Positions 15,283 through 23,057 of a stretch of 64,000 nucleotides of DNA are shown piece by piece (within the stretch, counting starts at the first letter, position 1; every line of letters starts with the position of its first letter). The notes under the pieces were generated by a model that did not search any database, was not told the DNA's origin, and saw nothing but the letters and a program-made list of their open reading frames with translations. Source of the stretch: Pseudonocardia autotrophica (lineage in GTDB: Bacteria; Actinomycetota; Actinomycetes; Mycobacteriales; Pseudonocardiaceae); assembly GCF_000717175.1 (NCBI RefSeq), contig NZ_JNYD01000010.1, positions 1 through 64,000 of the forward strand, written 5' to 3'. The position numbers and the translations under genes were made by a program.

Positions 15283-16959
15283 TCACCGGATCCGGGTCGG
15301 GGTCAGGCCTGCGGTCTCGGCGTCCCATGTGTCGTCGGTCAGCCCGGTCTCCCGCAGCACCGCCTTGCGGATCTTTCCGGTGGGTGTGGCGGGGAACTGC
15401 TCGACGAGGCGGTAGTAGCGGGGCACCATGAAGTGCGGCAGGGCCCGGTCGCAGTGCGCGAAGAGGTCCTTCAGGTCCAGCTCGGTCCCCTCGGTGACCT
15501 GCACGACGGCCATCACCTCCTGTTCGCCGAGATCGGAGGCGACGCCCACCGCGGCGGCCTCGGCAACGGCGGGATGGTCCAGCAGGACGGCCTCGACCTC
15601 CTGGGAGGACACGTTCTCGCCGCGGCGGCGCAGGGCGTCCTTCTTGCGGTCGACGAAGTAGAAGTAGCCGTCGTCGTCGGTGAAGCCGAGGTCCCCGGTG
15701 TGCCACCAGAGGTCGCGCGAGGTCTCCACGGTGGCCTCGGGCTGCCGGTGGTAGCCGGAGAACATGACGTGCGGGACGCGCGGCCGAAATACGATCTCGC
15801 CGACCTGCCCGGGCGGCACGGGGAAGCCCAGGTCGTCGTGGACCTCGAGGAGGGTCGTGGCGGACGGGACGCCCATGGAGCCGATCTTGCGTTCCCGGAT
15901 CGGGTTCCAGACGATCGTCTTGATCTCGGTGAGGCCGTAGCCCTCCACGACGTGCACGCCGAAGCGGTCCTCGGTCGCGGCGAGGACCGGGGGTGGGGCG
16001 GGGGCGGCGAAGACCTTGCGGGCCGAGTGGTCCCGGTCGCGGTCGGACGGGGGCTGGGCGAGCAGCATGGGCAGCACCGAGCCGAGGGCGTTGAACTGGG
16101 TGACCCCGTGGCGGCGGATGTCGTCCCAGAAGCGGCTCGCGCTGAACCGGCGGCCGAGCACGACGGTGGCGCCCGCGACGATCGCGTGCAACGAGATGTT
16201 GATCTTCGCTGCGCCGTGGAACAGTGGCAGGCAGGTGTAGAGCCGCTCGTCGGCGGTGGTCTCCATGGCCACGGCGAACTCGTGCGCGGCGACCACGGGC
16301 ATCAGTGCCGGGTAGATCGCGCCCTTGCTTCGGCCGGTGGTCCCCGACGTCAGCATGATGCCCACCGGATCGTCGATGCCGACGGCGGGGAACACCTGGC
16401 CCCGGTCGCCGCGGGCGATCATGGTGTGCCAGGTGAGGATCTCGACGCCGGGCAGCGACACCCCCGAGGGCACGGAGCGAGGGCTGATGGTCCGGCCCGC
16501 ACCCTCCCCGTCGGTGTGCATGGTCTGGTCCGCACGCTCCCGGTCCGTCAGGAGGACGACGATCCGCAGTGCGGGGGGCCGCTCCGGCAGGGCCGCGACG
16601 AGGTCGAGCAGCCCGGGCTCGGTGATCAGGACCTGCACGTCGGTGTGGCCCAGCGCGTGGTCGAGGAAGGTGCCCTTGTAGGCGGTGTTCACCGGCACCT
16701 CGACCAGCCCCGCCCGGGCGATCCCGAAGAACGCGACGAGAGTCTCGACGCGGTTCGGCAGGAACACGCCGACGGACGTGCCGGGAGCGAGGCCGAGGCC
16801 GAGCAGGCCGCGGGCGACCGCGGACGCGGCCGCGTCGAGCTCGGCATAGCTCAGCTGCTCGTCGTCGAAGACCAGGGCCGGCTTGTCGGGGGTGCGGGAC
16901 GCACGGTCGGTGAGCAGTCCGCCCACCGTTCCGCCGCCCAGCGATGGCAGGTCGAGCAC
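15283..16959 (-). CDS. AMP-forming acyl-CoA ligase
   Basis: The 558-residue protein is an ANL-superfamily ligase that activates a carboxylic acid to its CoA thioester. Motifs in order: P-loop MLTSGTTGRSKGA, VEGYGLTE, WWHTGDLGFTDDDGYFYFVDRKKD and the C-terminal Lys in TPTGKIRKAVLRE. GTG 16959 begins two bases after the stop of the LLM gene. It resembles the crotonobetaine/carnitine-CoA ligase and fatty-acid ligase branch more than acetyl-CoA synthetase. It would feed a CoA ester to the lyase encoded next. Confidence 0.85.
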   Translation of the reverse strand: MLDLPSLGGGTVGGLLTDRASRTPDKPALVFDDEQLSYAELDAAASAVARGLLGLGLAPGTSVGVFLPNRVETLVAFFGIARAGLVEVPVNTAYKGTFLDHALGHTDVQVLITEPGLLDLVAALPERPPALRIVVLLTDRERADQTMHTDGEGAGRTISPRSVPSGVSLPGVEILTWHTMIARGDRGQVFPAVGIDDPVGIMLTSGTTGRSKGAIYPALMPVVAAHEFAVAMETTADERLYTCLPLFHGAAKINISLHAIVAGATVVLGRRFSASRFWDDIRRHGVTQFNALGSVLPMLLAQPPSDRDRDHSARKVFAAPAPPPVLAATEDRFGVHVVEGYGLTEIKTIVWNPIRERKIGSMGVPSATTLLEVHDDLGFPVPPGQVGEIVFRPRVPHVMFSGYHRQPEATVETSRDLWWHTGDLGFTDDDGYFYFVDRKKDALRRRGENVSSQEVEAVLLDHPAVAEAAAVGVASDLGEQEVMAVVQVTEGTELDLKDLFAHCDRALPHFMVPRYYRLVEQFPATPTGKIRKAVLRETGLTDDTWDAETAGLTPTRIR

Positions 16960-16961
16960 GG

Positions 16962-17987
16962 TCAGAGCTCCTTCTTGGCGCGCAGCAGGAAGTCCTCCAG
17001 GGCAGGATCCCAGCCGGCCTCCGCCCCGGTGGTCACCAGGAAGGTCCCGATCCCCAGGTCGTGGTAGGTGCCGAGGGTGTCCAGGACCTGCTCCTCCGTG
17101 CCGACGAGCGCCTGGGAGTTGGCGAACCCGCCCAGGAGCTTCGTCAGCCCGGTCCAGAAGCAGGTGTCGTGGAGCTCCTCGTCGGTCAGCGCCAGGGCGC
17201 GCTGCCGTCCGATGGAGTTGTCGGTGGCCGAGGAGCGGAGGAAGGCGTGGCCGCCCTGGGCGGCGGCGATCTGCTGCTCGACGGCGCGGGCCTTGGCCCA
17301 CGCGTCGTCCTCGGTCTCGCCGAGGAACAGCCGCAGGCTCAGCGAGAAGTCCATCGGTCGCGCGTAGCCGTCCGCGGCGGCCCGAACGCGTGCGATGCGC
17401 TCCTCCGTCCCGGCGAACGGCTCGCCCCAGAGCATGTACAGGTCGGCGTGCCGGGCGCCGAAGTCGACCGCTGCGTCGCTCTCGCCGCCCATGAAGATCG
17501 GGACCTGGCCCTGGACCGGCCGGGTGAGGATCTTGACGCCCCCGGCGGTGTAGAACCGGCCCTCGTGGTCGAACGACGACGGTTCGGTCCAGGTCCGGCG
17601 GACGAGATCGAGGTACTCGATCGCCCGCTCGTACCGCTCGGACTTGGGGGTGTCGTCGCTCTCGCGGTGGAGGTCCTTGTCCGAGCCCCCGACCACCACG
17701 TTGATGGCCAGCCGGCCGCGGGCCAGCACGTCCAGGGTGGCGAAGTACCGGGCCGCCGCCGTCGGGGCCATCACCCCGGGGCGGTGCGCCACGATCGGCG
17801 AGAACTTCTCGGTCATCGCCAGCATGTACGGCGCCGTCGCGTGGTTGTGCGGCCAGATCGACGAGTACCCCACGAGCACCCGGTCGATCGCCTCCGACGC
17901 GTCGAGCTCACGCACCCGCTCGGCCAGCCGGGCGGGGTCGCTCTCGCCCGGTTCGAGCGGCTGGATCCCCGTGAAGAAGTCGACCAT
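16962..17987 (-). CDS. LLM-class flavin-dependent monooxygenase, SsuD-like
   Basis: The 341-residue protein follows the alkanesulfonate monooxygenase layout: VGYSSIWPHNHATAPYMLA, HRPGVMAPTAAARYFATLD, GRLAINVVVGGSDKDLHRES, RYERAIEYLDLVRRTW and PIFMGGESDAAVDFGARHAD. Such enzymes use reduced FMN and oxygen to cleave C-S or C-N bonds or to oxygenate heterocycles. GGGAGGG precedes ATG 17987. It is the first gene of the five-gene minus-strand operon, and its promoter region holds a MarR-type palindrome. A flavin reductase partner is not seen nearby. Confidence 0.84.
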   Translation of the reverse strand: MVDFFTGIQPLEPGESDPARLAERVRELDASEAIDRVLVGYSSIWPHNHATAPYMLAMTEKFSPIVAHRPGVMAPTAAARYFATLDVLARGRLAINVVVGGSDKDLHRESDDTPKSERYERAIEYLDLVRRTWTEPSSFDHEGRFYTAGGVKILTRPVQGQVPIFMGGESDAAVDFGARHADLYMLWGEPFAGTEERIARVRAAADGYARPMDFSLSLRLFLGETEDDAWAKARAVEQQIAAAQGGHAFLRSSATDNSIGRQRALALTDEELHDTCFWTGLTKLLGGFANSQALVGTEEQVLDTLGTYHDLGIGTFLVTTGAEAGWDPALEDFLLRAKKEL

Positions 17988-18007
17988 GACTCACCCTCCC
18001 GTAGCAG

Positions 18008-18038
18008 AATGCTTGGACTATATAAGCATGCTGTCTAA
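18008..18038. promoter_or_regulatory. MarR-type operator before the LLM operon
   Basis: AATGCTT (18008-18014) and AAGCATGCT (18024-18032) form an inverted repeat, and AGCATGCT is itself palindromic. AAGCATGCTGTCTAA matches AAGGATGCTGTCTAA at 19074-19087 in 14 of 15 positions, and the core recurs at 20967-20978. Confidence 0.55.
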
Positions 18039-19054
18039 TGCGCCAGGGCGATCTGGTGCAGAGTGTCGACCACGGGAGCCGTGACCTCGATCGTTCCCCG
18101 TCGGAGGGTCTCCGCCCGCAGGGCCGCCGAGCGGTCGAAGGGAACCCGGACCGCCGTCCCGCCCTCGAGTGGACGGGTAGCACGGACGGACTCGGCGAAG
18201 TCCGCCGCGCGGGCGCCGAAGTCCGCGGCGTCGCCGAGGGCGGACGGATCGACGATCACCGCCAGGAGGCCGCAGTCGGAGACGCCCTCGGGGGCCGCCG
18301 AGGCGCCCGCGAGCATGCCGAGCAGGTGCACGACGAGGGCGAGCCCGGAGCCCTTGTGGCCGCCCCACACGGCGAATGCTCCCTGCAGGGCCGCGGCGGG
18401 GTCGGTGGTCGGGTGGCCTGCTGGGTCGTAGGCCTTCCCCTCCGGCAGCGGCTCGCCGAGCCGGGCCGCGAGGGTGACCTCGGCGTGGGTGATGGACGAG
18501 GTGCCGATGTCCCAGATCACCGGGCCGTCGGCGGTCGGGAAGCCGAAGGCGATCGGGTTGGTGCTGAACCGTGCCTCGGTGCCGCCGTACGGCGCGACGA
18601 CGGCGGGCCCGCTGCCTGCGATCATGCCGACGAATCCGGCGTCGACGATGCGCTCGAGGTAGTAGGAGAACATTCCCGTGTACCAGGTCCGGCGCGCGCC
18701 GACCACGGCCACGCCCTGGGCCCGGGCCTTCTCCAGACCGATCTCCATCGCTCGGGCCGCGACGAGGTAGCCGACGTGGTCCCCGCCGTCCAGGGCCGCC
18801 GACACCGGGGTCTGCCGGTCGACCCGGATCGGCTGCGGCGGCTCGGTGGCGCGGAGGCGCTCGATGATCGACACCGCGCGGGCCAGCCCGGCGTAGGACA
18901 GCCCGCGCAGCTCGCAGTCCATCAGGTGGTCGGCGATGACCGCGGCCTCCACGGTGGTGTATCCGCTGCCGACCAGCGCCTCAGTCAGGACGCGGAGGGC
19001 GTCGTCCAGTGTGAGCACGACCGTCGGTGCGGAGGTGGTGGTCGAGCCGGGCAT
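18035..19054 (-). CDS. Ldh_2-family (malate/L-lactate/ureidoglycolate-type) NAD(P)-dependent dehydrogenase
   Basis: The 339-residue protein has the Ldh_2 fold found in malate, sulfolactate and ureidoglycolate dehydrogenases: DCELRGLSYAGLARA, RAQGVAVVGARRTWYTGMFSYYL split in two, PYGGTEARFSTNPIAFGFPT and FAVWGGHKGSGLALVV. It oxidises a 2-hydroxy acid to the 2-oxo acid. GGAGG sits before ATG 19054. It diverges from the MarR gene with 42 bases between, in which a MarR-type site lies. It ends 47 bases before the LLM operon on the same strand. Confidence 0.82.
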   Translation of the reverse strand: MPGSTTTSAPTVVLTLDDALRVLTEALVGSGYTTVEAAVIADHLMDCELRGLSYAGLARAVSIIERLRATEPPQPIRVDRQTPVSAALDGGDHVGYLVAARAMEIGLEKARAQGVAVVGARRTWYTGMFSYYLERIVDAGFVGMIAGSGPAVVAPYGGTEARFSTNPIAFGFPTADGPVIWDIGTSSITHAEVTLAARLGEPLPEGKAYDPAGHPTTDPAAALQGAFAVWGGHKGSGLALVVHLLGMLAGASAAPEGVSDCGLLAVIVDPSALGDAADFGARAADFAESVRATRPLEGGTAVRVPFDRSAALRAETLRRGTIEVTAPVVDTLHQIALAH

Positions 19055-19070
19055 GTCAGAACCTCCAGTT

Positions 19071-19092
19071 GTAAGGATGCTGTCTAAGCTTG
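19071..19092. promoter_or_regulatory. MarR-type operator between Ldh_2 and MarR genes
   Basis: AAGGATGCTGTCTAAGCTT lies in the 42-base divergent gap. It shares AAGSATGCTGTCTAA with the site at 18024-18038, so the regulator probably controls itself and both flanking operons. Confidence 0.55.
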
Positions 19093-19096
19093 GGGC

Positions 19097-19564
19097 GTGG
19101 ACACAGCTGCGGGCCAGTCGGACTACCTCACCGATGCGGTCACTCGCCTGGAGCGTGCCGTGGCGAACATCGGGGCGATGCGCCTCAAGCCCTGGCGGAT
19201 GACGCTGTCCGGATACGCCGCCCTCAAGATCCTGGAGCGCCAGCCGAACCTGTCGCTGGCTCAGCTGTCCCGCCGCTGCTTCGTCAAGCCCCAGACGATG
19301 ACCAGGATCGTCGCCGAGCTCGAGCGCCGGGGATGGGTGGAGCGGAGCCCGCATCCGGAGAGCGAGCGGGCCATGTCGCTGGCCCTCACCCCGGCCGGGC
19401 TCACCAGTCTCACCGAGATGGCCGCCGAGGTCGACAAGATCGAGTCGACACTCGGCGGCATGCTCGAGCCCGGCCAGTTCCCCGAGCTCGTCGCCACCCT
19501 GCGGCGCTGCGCCGTCGCGGTCGAGACCGAGATCAAGGACGCGCGCCGCGTGAGCCGCGACTGA
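19097..19564 (+). CDS. MarR-family transcriptional regulator
   Basis: The 155-residue protein has the MarR winged helix: SGYAALKILERQPNLSLAQLS, then CFVKPQTMTRIVAELERRGWVERSPHPESERAMSLALT split across recognition helix and wing (the DxR-type wing reads ESERA). GTG 19097 is used. It diverges from the Ldh_2 gene. Local AAGCATGCTT-type palindromes before three operons are its probable targets. MarR proteins usually repress degradative operons until an aromatic or other lipophilic ligand binds. Confidence 0.85.
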   Translation: MDTAAGQSDYLTDAVTRLERAVANIGAMRLKPWRMTLSGYAALKILERQPNLSLAQLSRRCFVKPQTMTRIVAELERRGWVERSPHPESERAMSLALTPAGLTSLTEMAAEVDKIESTLGGMLEPGQFPELVATLRRCAVAVETEIKDARRVSRD

Positions 19565-19567
19565 GCC

Positions 19568-20881
19568 TCAGGCCGGCTCGGGGGCGACCCGTCCGGCGGG
19601 CCGTGGGGCCCGGGGCGCCAGGACGGAGGGCAGGGCCAGCGCGGTCAGGCCGCTGAGCACGGCGGATCCGATGAGGACGAATGCGCCGGCGCGGTTGTCC
19701 CCGGTCGTCTGGACCAGCCACTGGGTCACGTACAGGACGGTCCCGCCGAAGACGGCGACGGAGATGTTGAAGGCCAACGACACACCGATGCCGCGGGCGT
19801 GCACCGGGAACATCTCGATGTAGGTGATCGGGGCGATGCCGGTGTAGAAGGACGGGGCAGCGGCCAGCAGCACCGCGAAGATGCCGAGCGCCCACGGGTT
19901 CGTCGACGACGTCAGCCCGGCCATCAGCGGGTACGAGGCGACGATGATCACCCCGGTCGCGATGAGCAGTGCGGGACGGCGTCCGATCCGGTCCGACACA
20001 CGTCCCCCGGCGAGCACGAGGCCGATCCCCACGGCCAGCGCGATGCCGATCACGACGGTTGCCGTGACCAGGGAGAACTTCAGCTGGATGATCAGGTTCT
20101 GCACGTAAGTGAACGCCAGGTAGAAGCCCACGGCGTGGGTGGCGGCCACCCCGATCAGCAACAGGCCGCGCCACAGCTTGCGGTCGACCGTGGGTAGGTC
20201 CTCCGCGACCTCCTTGACCTCCTCGAACTCCGGGGTCTCGCCCAGGCGATTCCGCAGGTAGAGCCCGATGGCCCCCAGGGGCAGAGCCAGCAAGAACGGC
20301 ACCCGCCAGCCCCACGTCTGCATGGCCTCCGGCCCGAGGCCCAGGCTCAGCCCCACCACGATGATCGCGCCGAGGAGCAGGCCGGCGAGGCTGCCCATCT
20401 GGACCCGGCTGGCCATCTCGCCCTTGCGGTGGGCGGGGGCGAACTCGGCGGCGTAGATGATCGCGGTGCCGTACTCCCCGCCCGCGGCGAGGCCCTGGCC
20501 GACGCGCAGCAGCACGAGCAGGATCGGCGCGGCCACTCCGATCGACGCGGCGGTGGGCAGCAGGCCGATCAGCGTGCTGACTACCGCCATCCCGATCAGC
20601 GTCACGACCAGCGTGGGCTTGCGGCCGATGCGGTCGGCCAGCGAGCCCAGTAGTAGGGCGCCGATGGGACGGATGACGAACGCGGCGGCGAACACCGCGA
20701 ACGTCGAGAGCAGGGCGGCGCCTGGGGTGGAGCCGGGGAAGAAGTTCTTCGCCAGCACGGTGGCCACCAGGCCGTACACCGCGTAGTCGTAGTTCTCGAC
20801 GGTGTTGCCGATCGCGGCGGCCAAGGTGGTGCGGCGCACCGTACCTTCGCGTACGGGTTCCGCTTCGGATGGTGCCGACAT
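19568..20881 (-). CDS. MFS transporter, metabolite:H+ symporter (MHS) family
   Basis: The 437-residue protein has twelve predicted membrane segments and the MHS/shikimate-permease motifs: GNTVENYDYAVYG in segment 1, the loop motif GSLADRIGRKPTLV between segments 2 and 3, RVGQGLAAGGEYG in segment 4 and a second RVSDRIGRRPAL in the middle loop. It probably takes up a small organic acid for the adjacent pathway. ATG 20881 follows AAGGAGAGG; the ATG 27 bases upstream lacks such a site. It converges with MarR, with three bases between the stops. Confidence 0.85.
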   Translation of the reverse strand: MSAPSEAEPVREGTVRRTTLAAAIGNTVENYDYAVYGLVATVLAKNFFPGSTPGAALLSTFAVFAAAFVIRPIGALLLGSLADRIGRKPTLVVTLIGMAVVSTLIGLLPTAASIGVAAPILLVLLRVGQGLAAGGEYGTAIIYAAEFAPAHRKGEMASRVQMGSLAGLLLGAIIVVGLSLGLGPEAMQTWGWRVPFLLALPLGAIGLYLRNRLGETPEFEEVKEVAEDLPTVDRKLWRGLLLIGVAATHAVGFYLAFTYVQNLIIQLKFSLVTATVVIGIALAVGIGLVLAGGRVSDRIGRRPALLIATGVIIVASYPLMAGLTSSTNPWALGIFAVLLAAAPSFYTGIAPITYIEMFPVHARGIGVSLAFNISVAVFGGTVLYVTQWLVQTTGDNRAGAFVLIGSAVLSGLTALALPSVLAPRAPRPAGRVAPEPA

Positions 20882-20963
20882 GGCGACCTCTCCTTCGAGG
20901 CGATGCAACAGGCGATGTGCGGGGCTGCAAGGTCGACGGGACGCTAACCGAGCAACACCCTTA

Positions 20964-20981
20964 ATGCAAGCATGCTTGTGA
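20964..20981. promoter_or_regulatory. MarR-type operator between MFS and SnoaL-like genes
   Basis: CAAGCATGCTTG (20967-20978) is a 12-base perfect palindrome in the divergent gap between 20881 and 21053. It is the most regular member of the AAGCATGCTT site group. Confidence 0.6.
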
Positions 20982-21052
20982 TGTGTTCGGTAGCTGAATT
21001 ATTCTCTCGAGGGGGCGCCGGGAGCGGCGCCACCCGGAAGGAGAACGACCCG

Positions 21053-21556
21053 ATGACAGTCACCCCGTCGACGTCGACGAGCTCGGTGCCGGACGGCGAC
21101 CTCGCCGAGCGGCTCGCCGTCCGCGACGTCCTCGAGCGCTACACCCACGCGATGGACCGCCGGGACGCCGACCTCATGCGGAGCTGCTTCACCCCGGATG
21201 CCGACCTCTCCTACTTCGGAGGACTGCGCCGGTTCACCGGCAGCGAGTTCGCGGACACGTTCGTGTCCTCCCTCGAGCCCTTCGGCTTCATCGACCACAG
21301 CGTCAGCAGCCCCCGGATCACGGTCGACGGCGACGTCGCCGCGTTGGACGTGCATCTCTGCGCCACGATGGCCCTCAAAGACGAGCCGGTCGTGCTGGTC
21401 CGATGGGTCCGGGTGACGGATGAGCTCGTCCGTCGGCCGTCTGGATGGAAGATCGCGAAGCGCCGGCACGTGCCGCAGCTGCAGTACGAGTCGCCGACCT
21501 CGGCGATCGACTTCCCCGGTGTCGGCGGGATGGATCCGCGCAGTTCCAACGCGTAG
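21053..21556 (+). CDS. SnoaL/NTF2-like protein
   Basis: The 167-residue protein has the cone-shaped NTF2 fold pattern of the SnoaL_4 type: LAERLAVRDVLERYTHAMDRRD, LMRSCFTPDADLSYFG, SVSSPRITVDGDVAALDVHL and RRPSGWKIAKRRHVPQLQYE. Members are hydroxylases, isomerases, dehydratases or ring-hydroxylating dioxygenase beta-subunit relatives. With no catalytic signature, a specific reaction is not claimed. ATG 21053 follows GGAAGGAG (21036-21043). It shares the MarR-type site with the MFS gene, so it belongs to the same regulon. Confidence 0.72.
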   Translation: MTVTPSTSTSSVPDGDLAERLAVRDVLERYTHAMDRRDADLMRSCFTPDADLSYFGGLRRFTGSEFADTFVSSLEPFGFIDHSVSSPRITVDGDVAALDVHLCATMALKDEPVVLVRWVRVTDELVRRPSGWKIAKRRHVPQLQYESPTSAIDFPGVGGMDPRSSNA

Positions 21557-21826
21557 TGCACCCGCTGGAGAAGACGTTCGCGCAGCGCAGGTCACGGGGC
21601 CGCCGTGGTGGGCGACCGCCCGTATGCCGCGGGGTACGACGATCGTCGCCGCGACCTCGGAGGTCGATCAGTCGTGCACTGCTCGGGGCCGGTGGCCGCG
21701 GCCCGCGTCGAGGGCGTCGGTCGAGGGCGTCGCGTCGAGCCTCCACGCCGTGATGCGCACGAAGTCGGGGCCACGCGATCTCCGCTGAACATCATCTGGA
21801 TATCCGGCTAGCAAAGCGTCGGGTTC
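21557..21826. other. Non-coding gap before module B
   Basis: No start, motif or family similarity that I can recognise. The stretch ends where the conserved module B begins. Confidence 0.4.
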
Positions 21827-22055
21827 GATCTTGTTGAACTGCTGGATACGGAGGTTGTAGCTTCCTGACCAGGAGAAACTGGTACACCGCCTCGGACTTG
21901 AACCGAGAATCCGCTGGAGGGGAGTCGGGTACTCACCCGGAATCACCGGAACTCATTCCTGCTTGTCAGGCAGGCTTCCGCGTCCTTCTCGATCATCAGA
22001 GGCGATGACTGTTCGTCACTGTGATCCGTCGTAAGCGGTGACGAGAACGATGGCT
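21827..22055. repeat. Attachment-like module B with tRNA-like 3' half
   Basis: The order is GATCTTG (21827-21833), a tRNA 3' half on the minus strand with encoded CCA (21880-21916), junction GAGGGGAGTCGGGT, then GTAAGCGGTGAC from 22031. The tRNA part has a T arm CTCGG-loop-CCGAG and acceptor strand GCGGTGT, so it differs from the tRNA-Lys at 55 kb. It agrees with module C at all but two or three positions over about 50 bases. The tRNA-end to GTAAGC distance is 115 bases, as in module A. Confidence 0.65.
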
Positions 22056-22512
22056 GAAGTCGGCCCGCCGCACCGGGACGAGATTCGTGATCTCGCTGCC
22101 ATCGTTGGCCGCGGATGTCGTCGGCGCCTCGCTCGGTCTGGAGTCGGAAGACCGCGAGGGCGCCTGCAAGCATGGCATAGTAGCCGACCAGCCAGGTGAG
22201 TGCTGCGAGACCGGCGGCGTCGAATGACGCGGCGGCCCGCCGGTAGAGGTCGTCCTCGACCTGGTGGTCGTCGAGGAGCGCCTTGGTCAACTCGATGGCG
22301 GTGACCTCTTCAACGGCGAGTCCGGTGGGGATCGCGCCGTCGAGCAACGCTTGCAGATGCTCGGTGGTGAGCCCGGTATCGCGGGCGGCGCTCTCGTGAG
22401 CGGTCCATTCGAACTCGGAGCGGGTGTGGGCGGCGACGGTGAGGATCGCCAGCTCACGAAGCCTGGGCGGCAGGTCGGGATCGAAGCGCAGCGCGGCTCC
22501 GACCTGCTGCAC
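22043..22512 (-). pseudogene. Carboxymuconolactone decarboxylase-like gene fragment, truncated
   Basis: The frame has the CMD pattern [44 protein letters not shown] and YYAMLAGALAVFRLQ. It lacks the first 30 or so residues of the family, and its frame then runs into module B, where the tail loses resemblance and reaches a stop at 21943. Upstream it abuts the acetaldehyde-dehydrogenase remnant. It is probably a broken gene left at the edge of the insertion; the usable coding part is about 22043-22512. Confidence 0.6.
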
Positions 22513-22529
22513 GGCGGCGCCCGGTCGGC

Positions 22530-22700
22530 GCCGGCGCCGATCATGCAGAACAAGGTGTCCCGCATGATCATCGGCGGACCGACCGGGTTGAGGACGATGA
22601 TGGCCTTGCCCCGGGCGGCCCCGCCGACCTCCGCGACGGCGCGGCCGGTGCTCTGCGTGAACTCGTCGACCGCCTACACGGTCCCGACCTGCGGCCGCAG
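22530..22700 (-). pseudogene. Remnant of acylating acetaldehyde dehydrogenase (MhpF/HsaG-like)
   Basis: On the minus strand one frame reads [20 protein letters not shown] and then [20 protein letters not shown]. This matches the C-terminal domain of acetaldehyde dehydrogenases of meta-cleavage pathways (GKAIIxLNPAEPPLIMRDT). An in-frame stop lies just upstream and the frame is lost downstream, so only a piece remains. It shows that an aromatic meta-cleavage gene once lay here or was carried in. Confidence 0.55.
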
Positions 22701-23010
22701 CGGCTCGCGGTCTTCCTGCCCGGCAGCAATAACGCCGACCTGCAGAGTCGCATCGCCTTCCTCAACGCGGCCGTGCCGAAGATCCGAGGCAGCACGTGCC
22801 CCCGAGGGCTCGGAGTCGTGTCGCGTTGCCGGAGATGTACAACTATTTCAATCAGGTCGACTGGCCAGCGGGTGGTGCGTGCGTAATCGAAGAGTGGTCG
22901 ACCTCAATCATGTATTCCCTTCCGGAATATGTGCGATTAGAAATTGGAACTTTGCTCCGAGGCGTGTGAGTGCTAGTTTCGGTGTTGCCACGTTGGCGAT
23001 TTAAGATCTT

Positions 23011-23039
23011 GTGACGGTATGGTCGGCTGATCGTAGATT
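23011..23039 (+). promoter_or_regulatory. Candidate promoter of the segment 2 operon
   Basis: GTGACG (23011-23016), a 17-base spacer and TAGATT (23034-23039) precede the ATG at 23058 by about 19 bases. The 22800-23050 stretch is clearly richer in A and T than its surroundings. The rest of the gap from 22700 shows only unassigned gene debris. Confidence 0.35.
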
Positions 23040-23057
23040 GTAGGAACGGGGATTTGA

